Source: a virus. From it: a stretch of DNA of 38,812 nt. Below, in pieces: positions 17,731 to 26,758 of this stretch (position 1 is its first letter; each line of letters begins with the position of its first letter). A program made the translations under genes and the position numbers. A model generated the notes under the pieces. The model was not told the origin of the DNA and searched no databases. It was given only the letters and a program-made list of their open reading frames with translations. The DNA is taken from IMG/VR virus record IMGVR_UViG_3300042890_002687, positions 1-38,812 of that record; one strand, given 5' to 3'.

Positions 17731-18366
17731 ATGATTACAAAAGATTCGTTAATTAAATTTGAAGAAGATATTGGTAATTTGTTTAATCAAAAACAGATTA
17801 AATCCCCTGTCCATTTATATCACGGAAACGAAGATATAATGATGGAAATATTCAAAAAAGTAGATATTGAAAATGATTGGGTATTTTGTACTTGGCGAAA
17901 TCATTATCAAGCATTGTGTAAAGGTATCCCAGAACACATTTTAAAAGAACAAATTTTAAATGGTAAATCTATGATTATGAATTTACCGGAATATAAGTTT
18001 TTCTGTAGTTCTATTGTTGGTGGAGTAACACCAATTGCTATGGGAACATCATTAGCAATAAAATTAAAAAAGTCTAAATCAAAAGTTTGGTGTTTTCTGG
18101 GAGATATGTCTGCCGAAACAGGAACATTTCATGAATCATATAAATACAGTTTAAACTTTGATTTACCAATTACATGGATTATAGAAGATAATTCTAAATC
18201 CGTATTAACACCTACACCAGAAATATGGGGTAGAACGCAGCCATATTATATTGATGTCAATAAGTTCAAAGAAAATGAACTTTATAATCACAATAAAATA
18301 ATATATTACAGATATCAAAATGATAAATATCCACATGCAGGTGCAGGAGTAAGAGTTCAATTTTAA
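17731..18366 (+). CDS. ThDP-dependent E1 alpha-like subunit (copy 1)
   Basis: 211 aa, short for a dehydrogenase E1 alpha (about 320-400). WRNHYQALCKG matches the conserved R-x-H region. SIVGGVTPIAMGTSLAIK matches the family's IVG-x2-P-x-A-x-G stretch. FLGDMSAETGTFHESYKYS, then WIIEDN, is the ThDP-diphosphate/Mg motif (GD, then N about 28 residues later). The protein ends YPHAGAGVRVQF, shared with the second copy at 25608. It is followed 3 bp later by its beta partner. No lipoyl E2 or E3 genes are present, so a classical 2-oxoacid dehydrogenase is unlikely; transfer of a two-carbon unit to a keto sugar is a possible role. Confidence 0.82.
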   Translation: MITKDSLIKFEEDIGNLFNQKQIKSPVHLYHGNEDIMMEIFKKVDIENDWVFCTWRNHYQALCKGIPEHILKEQILNGKSMIMNLPEYKFFCSSIVGGVTPIAMGTSLAIKLKKSKSKVWCFLGDMSAETGTFHESYKYSLNFDLPITWIIEDNSKSVLTPTPEIWGRTQPYYIDVNKFKENELYNHNKIIYYRYQNDKYPHAGAGVRVQF

Positions 18367-18369
18367 GTT

Positions 18370-18906
18370 ATGAAATATTTAAATCAAATAATAAAATCAA
18401 TGGATTTACTTTCATCTGATAGTAAAACTATATTCATAGGTCAATCAATTAAATACGGTGGTACAGGATTATATGATACATTATTAAATGTTCCTGACGA
18501 AAAGAAAATTGAATGGCCGGTTGCAGAATATTTACAAATGGGTGCAAGTATTGGTATGGGATTGGAAGGATTTACCGTAGTTACAATGTTTCCTAGATGG
18601 AATTTTCTATTAATGGCTACAGATCAAATCGTAAATCATTTAGATAAACTTACTATCATGTCAGACGGTAAATGTGTTCCTAAATTAATAATAAGAGTAT
18701 CCGTAGGAAGTGAATATCCAGTAGATCCACAATGTCAACATAAAGGTAATTTTTCTGATGCATTTAGACTGATGTGTAAAACATTGGATATAATAGATCT
18801 AAAAGAACCCGAAGACATTTTTCCTGCATATGAAAAAGCATTAAATAGAACAGATGGTAAAAGTACTATGTTAGTAGAATACGCAGACTTTTTAAAAACA
18901 AAGTAA
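18370..18906 (+). CDS. ThDP-dependent E1 beta-like pyrimidine-domain subunit (copy 1)
   Basis: 178 aa. It corresponds to only the pyrimidine-binding domain of E1 beta or transketolase; the C-terminal transketolase domain (about 120 aa more) is missing. WPVAEYLQMGASIGMGLEG holds the glutamate that activates ThDP. FPRWNFLLMATDQIVNHLDK, then RVSVGSEYPVDPQCQHKG, follow the family order. It pairs with the alpha-like gene 3 bp upstream, and its stop overlaps the next ATG. A paralogous pair lies at 25608-26757, with the same start MKY and the same PRWNFLL core. Confidence 0.82.
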   Translation: MKYLNQIIKSMDLLSSDSKTIFIGQSIKYGGTGLYDTLLNVPDEKKIEWPVAEYLQMGASIGMGLEGFTVVTMFPRWNFLLMATDQIVNHLDKLTIMSDGKCVPKLIIRVSVGSEYPVDPQCQHKGNFSDAFRLMCKTLDIIDLKEPEDIFPAYEKALNRTDGKSTMLVEYADFLKTK

Positions 18907-19814
18907 TGAATATTTTAGTCACAGGTGGAAATGGATTCTTAGGATCTAGTATTGTTAAAAAGTTAGTAAAAGAAAATCATAATGTATTAGTTGTATCAAA
19001 AAACAATAACAATATTAAATCTGTTGCGGATAAATGTAAATTCATATGTTCTTACATTGATGAGTTAGATGTTCACATCAACGACATTGAATCTTTTTCA
19101 CCTGATGTAATATTATTATTTGGATGGAATGGTGCAAATAGTTACAAAGACATTCATCATATAGATCAATACCATAAAAATATACCAGATCATATAAAAT
19201 TTATAGAGTCAATTAATAAGTTCAAAAACAAACCAAAAATTATAGGAGTAGGAAGTATTGCAGAATACGGAAATTATTCGATTCCAATTACAGAAGAGTT
19301 TTTTGAACGTCCTAATAGTTTATATGGATTGTCTAAATTCACATTTAAACAATATAGTGAAATGTTCTGTAAACAAAACGATATGAATTGGGGATGGATT
19401 CGTCCTTGTTATATTTATGGTCCAAACGATGTAAATACAAGATTAATTCCGTCACTAATCAATAAGTTTTTAAAAAATGAAAATGTATGTCTAGATGAAT
19501 GTAATACGATAATAGATTATTTATACATCGATGACTTTGTAAATTTTGTATATAGATTAGTTATATCAAATAATAACGGAGTATATAATATATGTTCGGG
19601 CAATCAATATAAATTAAAGAATATTATCAATCTTATACAACAATTAACCAATAGTAAATCCGAAGTAATATTTGATAAAAAATTAAATAGAACAACGAGT
19701 AATGGATTTATATGTGGGGATAATACAAAAATAAAGAATATATCTGGTGTAAATAACTTTACAGATATTAACGATGGATTAATTAAAACAATAAAATTTT
19801 TAAATGAATTATAA
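18906..19814 (+). CDS. NAD-dependent epimerase/dehydratase/reductase (extended SDR)
   Basis: 302 aa. ILVTGGNGFLGSSIV is the Gly-rich dinucleotide site and YGLSK (near residue 145) the catalytic Tyr-x3-Lys. GVGSIAEYG supplies the preceding Ser. The C-terminal RPCYIYGPND and DYLYIDDFVNFV are typical of nucleotide-sugar SDRs. Its length and position after DdhC-, RmlB- and ThDP-type genes fit a 4-ketoreductase or epimerase finishing a deoxy sugar (compare abequose or paratose synthases, or YerF-type reductases), but I cannot tell which. It overlaps the next gene by 11 bp. Confidence 0.83.
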   Translation: MNILVTGGNGFLGSSIVKKLVKENHNVLVVSKNNNNIKSVADKCKFICSYIDELDVHINDIESFSPDVILLFGWNGANSYKDIHHIDQYHKNIPDHIKFIESINKFKNKPKIIGVGSIAEYGNYSIPITEEFFERPNSLYGLSKFTFKQYSEMFCKQNDMNWGWIRPCYIYGPNDVNTRLIPSLINKFLKNENVCLDECNTIIDYLYIDDFVNFVYRLVISNNNGVYNICSGNQYKLKNIINLIQQLTNSKSEVIFDKKLNRTTSNGFICGDNTKIKNISGVNNFTDINDGLIKTIKFLNEL

Positions 19815-20724
19815 AATTACATGTCATTTAATGCCTTGGGAATTAGATTATGCAATATTGTCTTTTACCCAATTAAAGAAATCCAAATATCATTTGAGTA
19901 ATGATGATACTGTATATGTAGATGTTACATTAAATCTATCAAGTTATCTAATTGATTGGGAATCTACTAAAATCCCAAAAGATTTCTTTATAGATAAGTT
20001 TAAATCATTACAGCCGTTATTAAACGAGTATAAATGTAATTTTAAAATTTATGATGGTAATGAATTGTACGGCGTACTTAATACAATGTTAGAGTCTACG
20101 GAATGTCATATTGATTATTATATGGTATTAAATTCTGATATGTACTTTACAGAACATTTATTGTCTATACTCGTACAGTCATCTAAAATTATAGATAATG
20201 AATTTTTTATAATATCTCCTCAAATTCCAAAATTGTGGGATGATACTTGGGATGTAATATCTAATTCAAATTATAATCATATTTCATACAAAGATTATAA
20301 TAAAATTGATGTATATGATGTTCGTAATTATATGAAAGATAACGATCTTGAAATCGAATTATGTCCTATAAATACATTTAAATTTGCTGGTTGGATGGAT
20401 TTATATAATAAAGATACATGGGAAAATTTTATTATACAAAAAGGATGGAAAGGATATGGTGGTTGTGATTTCTATGCAATGATATTATCAAATTTTGCAA
20501 AGAATAAAGGAGCGAACATTCAACAATATATAATAAAAAATCAGATTACTACTGAATATTGTTATGGTTCGATGAACAATACTGGTTATACCAGTTATTA
20601 CAAAAAATTGATAAAATTAAATGACATTCCAAATCAAAGAAAAGACTTTGATTTAAAAATGAATGGATATATAAATGTCGGAATACAAAATTTAATAGAT
20701 AAAAAAATAATCAAAACTTTATGA
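19804..20724 (+). CDS. Putative GT-A glycosyltransferase
   Basis: 306 aa. YYMVLNSDMYFTEHLL near residue 110 looks like the DXD-containing strand of a GT-A enzyme, and FKFAGWMDLYNKDTWE with GWKGYGGCDFYAM resembles the acceptor-side region of such proteins. No membrane segment is visible. It overlaps both neighbours (11 bp before, 4 bp after, ATGA), so it is part of the same coupled run. The exact GT family is not clear. Confidence 0.65.
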   Translation: MNYKITCHLMPWELDYAILSFTQLKKSKYHLSNDDTVYVDVTLNLSSYLIDWESTKIPKDFFIDKFKSLQPLLNEYKCNFKIYDGNELYGVLNTMLESTECHIDYYMVLNSDMYFTEHLLSILVQSSKIIDNEFFIISPQIPKLWDDTWDVISNSNYNHISYKDYNKIDVYDVRNYMKDNDLEIELCPINTFKFAGWMDLYNKDTWENFIIQKGWKGYGGCDFYAMILSNFAKNKGANIQQYIIKNQITTEYCYGSMNNTGYTSYYKKLIKLNDIPNQRKDFDLKMNGYINVGIQNLIDKKIIKTL

Positions 20725-21596
20725 AAATATTTTCAAATTTTAGACCAGATACATGTCATACTTATGATGAGTTTAAAAAAGTATGTAAAGATAAACCCAT
20801 TACTTTATTTTATGATTACGTACCAAAAAGTCTTGATCAGTTAAATATAAATCCATATAATTTTATAATATTAGTTGAACCGAATGAATTTTTCGGTCTT
20901 CAATCTTGGGTTTTGCAAAACAGTCATTTATTTACAGGAATTATAACATGGAATGATACTCTATTTAAAGACTGTTCTAATGCAATATTCTTCCATTATA
21001 TTGGAGATGGTGGCGCTGGTGATATCAATCACAACTATTTAGAAGATTTTAATGATAAATATCCAACTAAAAAGTTTGAAGTAAGTTTCTTGTGTGGTGC
21101 TAAAAGATTAGTAGAAGGACATAAATTTAGACAAGAAATTTATAAAATAGAAGACAAAATTACAATTCCTAAAAAATGGTTTTATACATTAAAAGACTTT
21201 GACGTTGAAAACTTTAATAAAGGTGGTATTGGTAGACCTGATGATATTTGGGTACAAAAACAAATATGTTATCAAGAATCAATGTTTCATATCGGAGTAG
21301 AAAATGTAAAATACAACAATTGGTGTACTGAAAAAATCTGTGACGCTTTTGCAACTAAAACTGTTCCTATTTATTGGGGATGTCCAAATTTAGAAGAACT
21401 TGGATATGATGAACGAGGTGTAATTAGATTCAATTCAATTGATGAATTGGTGTCAAAAGTAAACAATTTAACATCTGATGACTATTATAGTAGATTGCCA
21501 TACATTGAACATAACTATAAAATGATTAAAAATTTTAGATTTAAAGATGTTATTGCCAGATTGTTTAAAGATTTTATCTCCGAAAATAATATATGA
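20721..21596 (+). CDS. GT10 fucosyltransferase-like glycosyltransferase
   Basis: 291 aa. FHIGVENVKYNNWCTEKICD, followed by AFATKTVPIYWGCPNLEE, is the donor-site motif of alpha-1,3/4-fucosyltransferases (family pattern: F-ENS-, then TEK and VPV-WG). KFEVSFLCGAKRLVEGHKFR fits the upstream arm. GT10 enzymes use GDP-fucose or close analogues. A ColD-like enzyme in the same region could provide a 3-deoxy-fucose (colitose-like) donor. Both ends overlap neighbours by ATGA. Confidence 0.88.
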   Translation: MKIFSNFRPDTCHTYDEFKKVCKDKPITLFYDYVPKSLDQLNINPYNFIILVEPNEFFGLQSWVLQNSHLFTGIITWNDTLFKDCSNAIFFHYIGDGGAGDINHNYLEDFNDKYPTKKFEVSFLCGAKRLVEGHKFRQEIYKIEDKITIPKKWFYTLKDFDVENFNKGGIGRPDDIWVQKQICYQESMFHIGVENVKYNNWCTEKICDAFATKTVPIYWGCPNLEELGYDERGVIRFNSIDELVSKVNNLTSDDYYSRLPYIEHNYKMIKNFRFKDVIARLFKDFISENNI

Positions 21597-22099
21597 ATTA
21601 TATAATTGTGTCGGCATTAGAACAAGAATTTCCGTTTGATAAGGAATTAAATGTATTATATACAGGAGTTGGTAAAATAAATGCTAGTATATCGTTATTA
21701 ACTTATTTATATAACAACCCACATATTGATACTGTTATTAATGTTGGAACTGCGGCTGGAATAATAGAAAAAAAGAATCAAGTAGTAAGTTGTGGAACGT
21801 TTATAGAAGGAGAACTTGACTATCCAAGTTATGTATTAGAACCTATAATTATAAATCCAAATTTATATACACTCGCCACATTTGATTCATTTCAAACATC
21901 AGTTCCAAAACGTAAATGTGACTTTGTTGATATGGAAGGATATGCATTTGCGAAAATATGTAAAATAAAGAAAATTAATTTCTTCTGTTATAAATATATA
22001 TCTGATATAATCGGAGAACAAAATCAAGAAGAAACATGGCTTTATAATTATCAAAATGGCCGAACTCTTCTTAAAGAAATGGTTATTAAACATATATGA
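21593..22099 (+). CDS. MTA/SAH nucleosidase-like protein (short nucleoside phosphorylase family)
   Basis: 168 aa versus about 230 in MTA/SAH nucleosidases. The N-terminus YIIVSALEQEF aligns with the GAMEEE start holding the catalytic Glu. VINVGTAAGI is the nucleoside-site glycine loop. VDMEGYAFA (Glu115) and KYISD (Asp138) match the substrate-binding Met-Glu and the catalytic Ser-Asp. About 60 residues of the middle are missing. The family splits S-adenosylhomocysteine, methylthioadenosine and 5'-deoxyadenosine, products of methyltransferases and radical SAM enzymes, both of which are encoded close by. Overlaps both neighbours by 4 bp. Confidence 0.8.
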   Translation: MNYIIVSALEQEFPFDKELNVLYTGVGKINASISLLTYLYNNPHIDTVINVGTAAGIIEKKNQVVSCGTFIEGELDYPSYVLEPIIINPNLYTLATFDSFQTSVPKRKCDFVDMEGYAFAKICKIKKINFFCYKYISDIIGEQNQEETWLYNYQNGRTLLKEMVIKHI

Positions 22100-23040
22100 A
22101 AAAAATACTAATTACTGGTGGTGCTGGATACTTGGGATCTGTTTTGACTGAAACTCTATTGAAAGAAGGTCATTCCGTAACTATCCTTGATAATTTATCC
22201 TATAATCAATTATCATTAGGTGGGTTCTGTTCAAATGAAAATTTCAATTTCGTACTAGGAGATGTAAGAAATGAATCTTTATTGGAAAAATTGGTAAATG
22301 AAAACGAAGTAATTATACCACTAGCTGCAATTGTGGGAATGCCTGCGTGTAAATCAAATCCTCAAGCTGCGATTGATATAAATCTAAATCAAATTAAAAA
22401 TGTAATCAAATTTTCAAAATCTGATTCTAATAAAAAAATCATTCTTCCAAATACAAACAGTCAATATGGATCATCCACCGAGATTATTACAGAAAACAGT
22501 CCATTTAAACCATTATCATTATATGCAGAAACTAAATGTGATGCTGAAAAAACACTTTTAGACTCAGGAAATGGTATTGCATTACGTCTAGCAACTGTAT
22601 TTGGTATGTCATATAGAATGAGAATGGATCTTCTGGTTAATGATTTGACATATAAAGCATTAACCGATGGTTATTTAGTATTATTTGAATCCCATTTTAT
22701 TCGTAATTATGTTCATGTTCGTGATGTAGCAAATACATTCTCTTTCATGATTCGTAATTACAATCAGTGTAATCAATCTGCATATAATGTTGGATTGACA
22801 TCAGCAAATTGTAATAAACTTGAATTGGCAGAAACTATTAAGAAGTATGTGCCAGAATTAGTAATAGTTCAAAATGAATTTAAGAAAGATTTTGATCAAA
22901 GAAATTATAGAGTTTCAAATCAAAAATTAGAATCATTAGGATGGACTGCTAATTATTCATTGGATCACGGTATTCAAGAATTATTAAAAGGATATAAAAT
23001 GATTGTAAAATTCAAAAATAAAGATTTTACCAATCTATAA
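22096..23040 (+). CDS. NAD-dependent nucleotide-sugar epimerase/dehydratase (extended SDR)
   Basis: 314 aa. ILITGGAGYLGSVLTETLL is the NAD site, IIPLAAIVGMPACK is the conserved region after the fourth strand, and YAETKCDAE carries the catalytic Tyr-x3-Lys. NYVHVRDVANTF and YNVG near the end are typical of sugar SDRs. The SQYGSS segment in front of the Tyr gives the Ser. The product is not predictable; it is the third SDR in the cluster. Starts in an ATGA overlap with the nucleosidase gene. Confidence 0.85.
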   Translation: MKKILITGGAGYLGSVLTETLLKEGHSVTILDNLSYNQLSLGGFCSNENFNFVLGDVRNESLLEKLVNENEVIIPLAAIVGMPACKSNPQAAIDINLNQIKNVIKFSKSDSNKKIILPNTNSQYGSSTEIITENSPFKPLSLYAETKCDAEKTLLDSGNGIALRLATVFGMSYRMRMDLLVNDLTYKALTDGYLVLFESHFIRNYVHVRDVANTFSFMIRNYNQCNQSAYNVGLTSANCNKLELAETIKKYVPELVIVQNEFKKDFDQRNYRVSNQKLESLGWTANYSLDHGIQELLKGYKMIVKFKNKDFTNL

Positions 23041-23065
23041 AATTTAACAATTAGTTATATTTAAA

Positions 23066-24031
23066 ATGGATAAAAATTTATTAGTTGTATACAATATTTG
23101 TGGGATTAAACACGATAACATTGAAATGTGGGTTAATCATCTACAAGATATTGTAGATCAAACGTATAACAACTTTACTGTTGCAATATCAGGATGCAAG
23201 ATATCAGAGTCATCTAAGAAAACACTTATCGAATTTAAAAATAAATATAAAAATGTAGTTTTTAATTTCACTGATGAAACTTTACCAGTAAATGTTACTT
23301 TTAATCATACCACGCAGATTTGTTCATCTGAATTTGGTACATTTGACGGATATATTTATGTAGCATCAGATGTAAAATTCGGAACAGATTATGATGTATT
23401 AACCAAACTCAGTCATTTACATTTTAGTACTAATAGTGCCATGACATACGCATTAGTAGATAATGATCATGGATTGGATGGGTGGTACAATGAATGTTGG
23501 GATGAATTGAATCAATTATTAGAAAAAGATCATTTTTGTATTAATATCGGAAAAACAGGAAACATGCATGTAATATTATTTGACAAAGAATTGTATGTCA
23601 AATATGATACTAAAATAATTCCTGATATTTTTGCATCTCATTGTACAGAAACAACTTATAGTTATTTAGCCGCATCCATTAACAAAAAGATTACAGTTCA
23701 CAATAAAAGTGTAATGTTAAAACATATTGGATTTGCAGACGGACATAGTGTTGGTTTCATGGATGAAATAGGATGGAATCATAAATTAGCATGGAAACAC
23801 TTTTTCAAATGTAAATCAACAGCAGAAGAAAGATTGTTGTCAAATGAAGCTAAAGAAGTAGGATTTGGTTATGTTGATTTTTATGGAGGATTTAAACACG
23901 ATTCAAATTTATATGATGAAAATGAAAATCATATACAACCAGAAAAACTGTTCAATTTTCTAAAAAAGAGTGTATATCTTTCAAACGAAGAATTCAATTA
24001 TAGTGAGATTAAATATAGTTTTATAAAATAA
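23066..24031 (+). CDS. Putative GT2-like glycosyltransferase
   Basis: 321 aa. The start (LLVVYNICGIKHDNIEMWVNHL, then DQTYNNFTVAISGCKIS) resembles the first Rossmann strand and helix of GT2 enzymes. FDGYIYVASDVKFGTDYDV near residue 95 would hold a DXD-like site (S-D-V). A conserved-looking HCTETTYSYLAASINKKI lies in the acceptor half. It has no membrane segment. There is a 25-bp gap before it and 2 bp before the B12-type radical SAM gene. Family call moderate. Confidence 0.65.
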   Translation: MDKNLLVVYNICGIKHDNIEMWVNHLQDIVDQTYNNFTVAISGCKISESSKKTLIEFKNKYKNVVFNFTDETLPVNVTFNHTTQICSSEFGTFDGYIYVASDVKFGTDYDVLTKLSHLHFSTNSAMTYALVDNDHGLDGWYNECWDELNQLLEKDHFCINIGKTGNMHVILFDKELYVKYDTKIIPDIFASHCTETTYSYLAASINKKITVHNKSVMLKHIGFADGHSVGFMDEIGWNHKLAWKHFFKCKSTAEERLLSNEAKEVGFGYVDFYGGFKHDSNLYDENENHIQPEKLFNFLKKSVYLSNEEFNYSEIKYSFIK

Positions 24032-24033
24032 AT

Positions 24034-25572
24034 ATGAATGTATTATTTATCAATCCGGGAAACAAAGAAACAATTTATCAAGGATTATCAACAACTTATT
24101 CTGCAATTGAACCCCCAACATGGGCATTACTATTAGCAGAATCTTGTCGTTCTATAGGGAAAACAGTTTCTATCTTGGATATTAACGCAGAAAATCTATC
24201 AGTAGAACAATCGTTTGAACGTATTAAGGATATCAATCCAAAACTCATATGTTTTGTAGTATATGGTCAAAATGTAAATGCTGGAACAGTAAGTATGAGT
24301 GGTGCAGTTGCACTTTCCAATTATATTAAACAACAAAATTGTAATATTCCTATTGCTTTCGTTGGTTCTTATGTCCAAGCATTACCAAAAAAGGCATTGT
24401 TTGAAGAAAAATCAATTGATATTGTATTCACAAATGAAGGTGTTTACGCATTAAGAAATCTAATATCACAAGATTATATTGATGTAAATAATCTAGATCA
24501 CATCAAAGGAATTGCATGGAGAAAAAATGGATTCCCAACATTAAATGCACCTGAAAGTGTTGTTCCACAAGATAGATTGGATATTGATTTACCAGGCTAT
24601 GCATGGGATTTGTTACCATATAAAGAAAAACCATTGGATTTATACCGTTCTCCAATGTGGCATGCAGAATACGATCATAATAAACGTACACCTTATGCTG
24701 CAATTCAAACATCATTGGGATGTCGATTTGGATGTGATTTTTGTATGATTAATATTGTTAACAGAAATGATAATGATGAAATCGGCGTTGCATCGAATTA
24801 TAGTTCTATGAGATATTGGTCTCCAGAATTCATTATTAATGAATTTGACAAGTTAGTTAAAATGGGTGTAGAAACCATTCGTATTGTAGATGAAATGTTT
24901 CTATTGAATAAAAAATATTATGTTCCTCTATGTACTATGTTGAAAGAAAGAGGATATGGTAAAAATTTAAGAATGTGGGCATATTCTCGTATTGATACTG
25001 TATCAAATCCAGAACTACTAAAGTTGGTAAGAGAAGCTGGTATTAAATGGCTTTGTTTAGGAATCGAAAGTGGAGATAGAAATGTAAGATTGGAAGTGTC
25101 CAAAGGTAAATTTCAAGACGTAGATATTCAAAAAGTAATTCAATACATTCACGATTCGGATATAGAAATCATGGCAAATTATATATTTGGATTACCTGGT
25201 GACACTTTTGATAGTATGCAAAAAACATTGAATCTTTCTAAAGAATTATGCACATTTGGTTGGAATGCATATGCTGCAATGGCATTACCAGGAAGTAAGT
25301 TGTATAAAGATGCAATTGATAAAGGTCGTCCAATACCAAAAACATATGAAGGATTCTCATTTCATTCATATGAAACATTACCTTTGCCAACAGATGCATT
25401 GACCTCTGCACAAATTATAAAATTTAGAGATAATGCGTTTGAAGAATATCATTCATATCCACCATTTTTAGAAAAAGTTGAACGAAAATATGGTGCGACA
25501 GCGGTAAATAATATTAAAGAAATGTTAAAAATTAAGTTAAAAAGAAAGATTGTAGAAGAAGAAATAAAATAA
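24034..25572 (+). CDS. Radical SAM protein with N-terminal B12-binding-type domain
   Basis: 512 aa. Residues 1-165 look like the cobalamin-binding Rossmann domain of class B radical SAM enzymes (NVLFINPG, then PPTWALLLAESCRSIGKTVSI, then LICFVVYGQN). Residues 230-237 (CRFGCDFC) are the 4Fe-4S motif CxxxCxxC. IRIVDEMFLLNKKYY, LRMWAYSRID and WLCLGIESGD are typical later barrel strands. Such enzymes methylate unactivated carbons or rearrange skeletons, often in sugar or lipid pathways. The classical B12-ligand motif DxHxxG is not seen, as in several members. It lies between a glycosyltransferase and the second ThDP pair. Confidence 0.88.
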   Translation: MNVLFINPGNKETIYQGLSTTYSAIEPPTWALLLAESCRSIGKTVSILDINAENLSVEQSFERIKDINPKLICFVVYGQNVNAGTVSMSGAVALSNYIKQQNCNIPIAFVGSYVQALPKKALFEEKSIDIVFTNEGVYALRNLISQDYIDVNNLDHIKGIAWRKNGFPTLNAPESVVPQDRLDIDLPGYAWDLLPYKEKPLDLYRSPMWHAEYDHNKRTPYAAIQTSLGCRFGCDFCMINIVNRNDNDEIGVASNYSSMRYWSPEFIINEFDKLVKMGVETIRIVDEMFLLNKKYYVPLCTMLKERGYGKNLRMWAYSRIDTVSNPELLKLVREAGIKWLCLGIESGDRNVRLEVSKGKFQDVDIQKVIQYIHDSDIEIMANYIFGLPGDTFDSMQKTLNLSKELCTFGWNAYAAMALPGSKLYKDAIDKGRPIPKTYEGFSFHSYETLPLPTDALTSAQIIKFRDNAFEEYHSYPPFLEKVERKYGATAVNNIKEMLKIKLKRKIVEEEIK

Positions 25573-25607
25573 ACATATAAAAGTAAAACTACATAAGTAT
25601 ATTGACT

Positions 25608-26216
25608 ATGATAAAAAATTATACTCCATCAGAATTAATATCATTTGAAGAAGACATTGCGGAACAGTTTAATAATTCAAAAATTAAAGCGCCTATTCAT
25701 TTGTATAACGGTAACGAATCACAAATGATTCAAATATTTGATGATATTAAAGAAGAAGATTGGGTTTTTTGTACATGGAGATCACATTATCAATGTTTGT
25801 TAAAGGGAGTACCACCAGAAACCGTTAAATCCGATATTCTCAAGGGCAAATCAATTACTTTGTGTTATCCAGAATATAAAGTATATTCATCTGCAATTGT
25901 AACGGGAAATATTCCTATTGCAACTGGAGTAGCATTAGACATTAAAAGAAAAGGTTCCAATGAAAAGGTTTGGTGTTTCGTTGGTGACATGACATCTGAA
26001 ACGGGTACCTTTTTTGAAAACTGGAAATATTCAGTGAATCATGACTTACCTATCACTTATATTATAGAAAATAATGGAAAATCTGTTTGTACAGATACAT
26101 TGAAAGTGTGGAATTGTGAAGAATTATTCTTTGCAAAAGAAACTCGTAAAATTAAATATTACAAATACGAAACAAAGTATCCTCACGCTGGCGCAGGCAA
26201 AAGAATTCAATTTTAA
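25608..26216 (+). CDS. ThDP-dependent E1 alpha-like subunit (copy 2)
   Basis: 202 aa, clearly paralogous to the gene at 17731 (by eye roughly half of residues identical): FEEDI near the start, GNES, DWVFCTWRSHYQ, YPEYK, then FVGDMTSETGTFFENWKYS with YIIENN as the ThDP/Mg motif, and the end YPHAGAGKRIQF. The ATG at 25608 is preferred over a TTG two codons upstream because MIKNYTPSEL aligns with the start of copy 1. It is followed after 4 bp by the matching beta gene, in the same order as copy 1. No E2/E3 genes accompany it. Confidence 0.82.
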   Translation: MIKNYTPSELISFEEDIAEQFNNSKIKAPIHLYNGNESQMIQIFDDIKEEDWVFCTWRSHYQCLLKGVPPETVKSDILKGKSITLCYPEYKVYSSAIVTGNIPIATGVALDIKRKGSNEKVWCFVGDMTSETGTFFENWKYSVNHDLPITYIIENNGKSVCTDTLKVWNCEELFFAKETRKIKYYKYETKYPHAGAGKRIQF

Positions 26217-26220
26217 TATT

Positions 26221-26757
26221 ATGAAATATTTCGACGAACTTAAAAAATCAATGGATTGGTTGGCAACTAAAGAAAACACTTTGTTTTTAGGTCAGGCAGT
26301 AGAATATGCCGGTACTGGTATGACAAATACATTAAAAGATGTAGACAGATCTAAGCTATTAGAAATGCCTGTCAATGAAGATATGCAAATGGGTATGTCA
26401 ATTGGAATGGCATTAAATGGCACAGTTCCTATTTCTATATATCCTAGATGGAATTTTCTATTACTAGCCGCAAATCAATTGGTAAATCATTTGGATAAAA
26501 TGAAAATTATGTCTGATGGAGGATATAAACCAAAAGTAATTATTAGAACATCAATTGGTTCTCAACGTCCATTACACCCACAACATCAACATATCAGTGA
26601 TTTTTCAGGAGGATTTAAAGCAATGTGTGATACAGTTGATATCATTCGATTGGATGAACCACATCAAATTTTTGAATCATTCCAATATGCTTATGAACGA
26701 ACTGATAATAGATCTACTATCTTAGTTGAATGGGGTGATTATTACGGAGAAAAATAA
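26221..26757 (+). CDS. ThDP-dependent E1 beta-like pyrimidine-domain subunit (copy 2)
   Basis: 178 aa, the same length as copy 1 at 18370. MPVNEDMQMGMSIGMALNG contains the ThDP-activating Glu; YPRWNFLLLAANQLVNHLDK and RTSIGSQRPLHPQHQH follow in the same order. The start at 26221 was chosen over an in-frame ATG 105 bp upstream because that lies inside the alpha gene and MKYFDELKKSMD matches MKYLNQIIKSMD of copy 1. The C-terminal transketolase domain is absent. It is followed 1 bp later by the kinase gene. Confidence 0.82.
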   Translation: MKYFDELKKSMDWLATKENTLFLGQAVEYAGTGMTNTLKDVDRSKLLEMPVNEDMQMGMSIGMALNGTVPISIYPRWNFLLLAANQLVNHLDKMKIMSDGGYKPKVIIRTSIGSQRPLHPQHQHISDFSGGFKAMCDTVDIIRLDEPHQIFESFQYAYERTDNRSTILVEWGDYYGEK

Positions 26758-26758
26758 C

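Noticed and set aside
17731-18906. Pyruvate or branched-chain 2-oxoacid dehydrogenase
   Set aside because: No lipoyl E2 or E3 gene, subunits are much shorter than E1 alpha/beta, and the neighbours are all sugar genes.
26116-26220. N-terminal extension of the second E1 beta-like gene
   Set aside because: It would overlap the alpha gene by about 100 bp and is absent in the paralogue; the ATG at 26221 aligns with copy 1.
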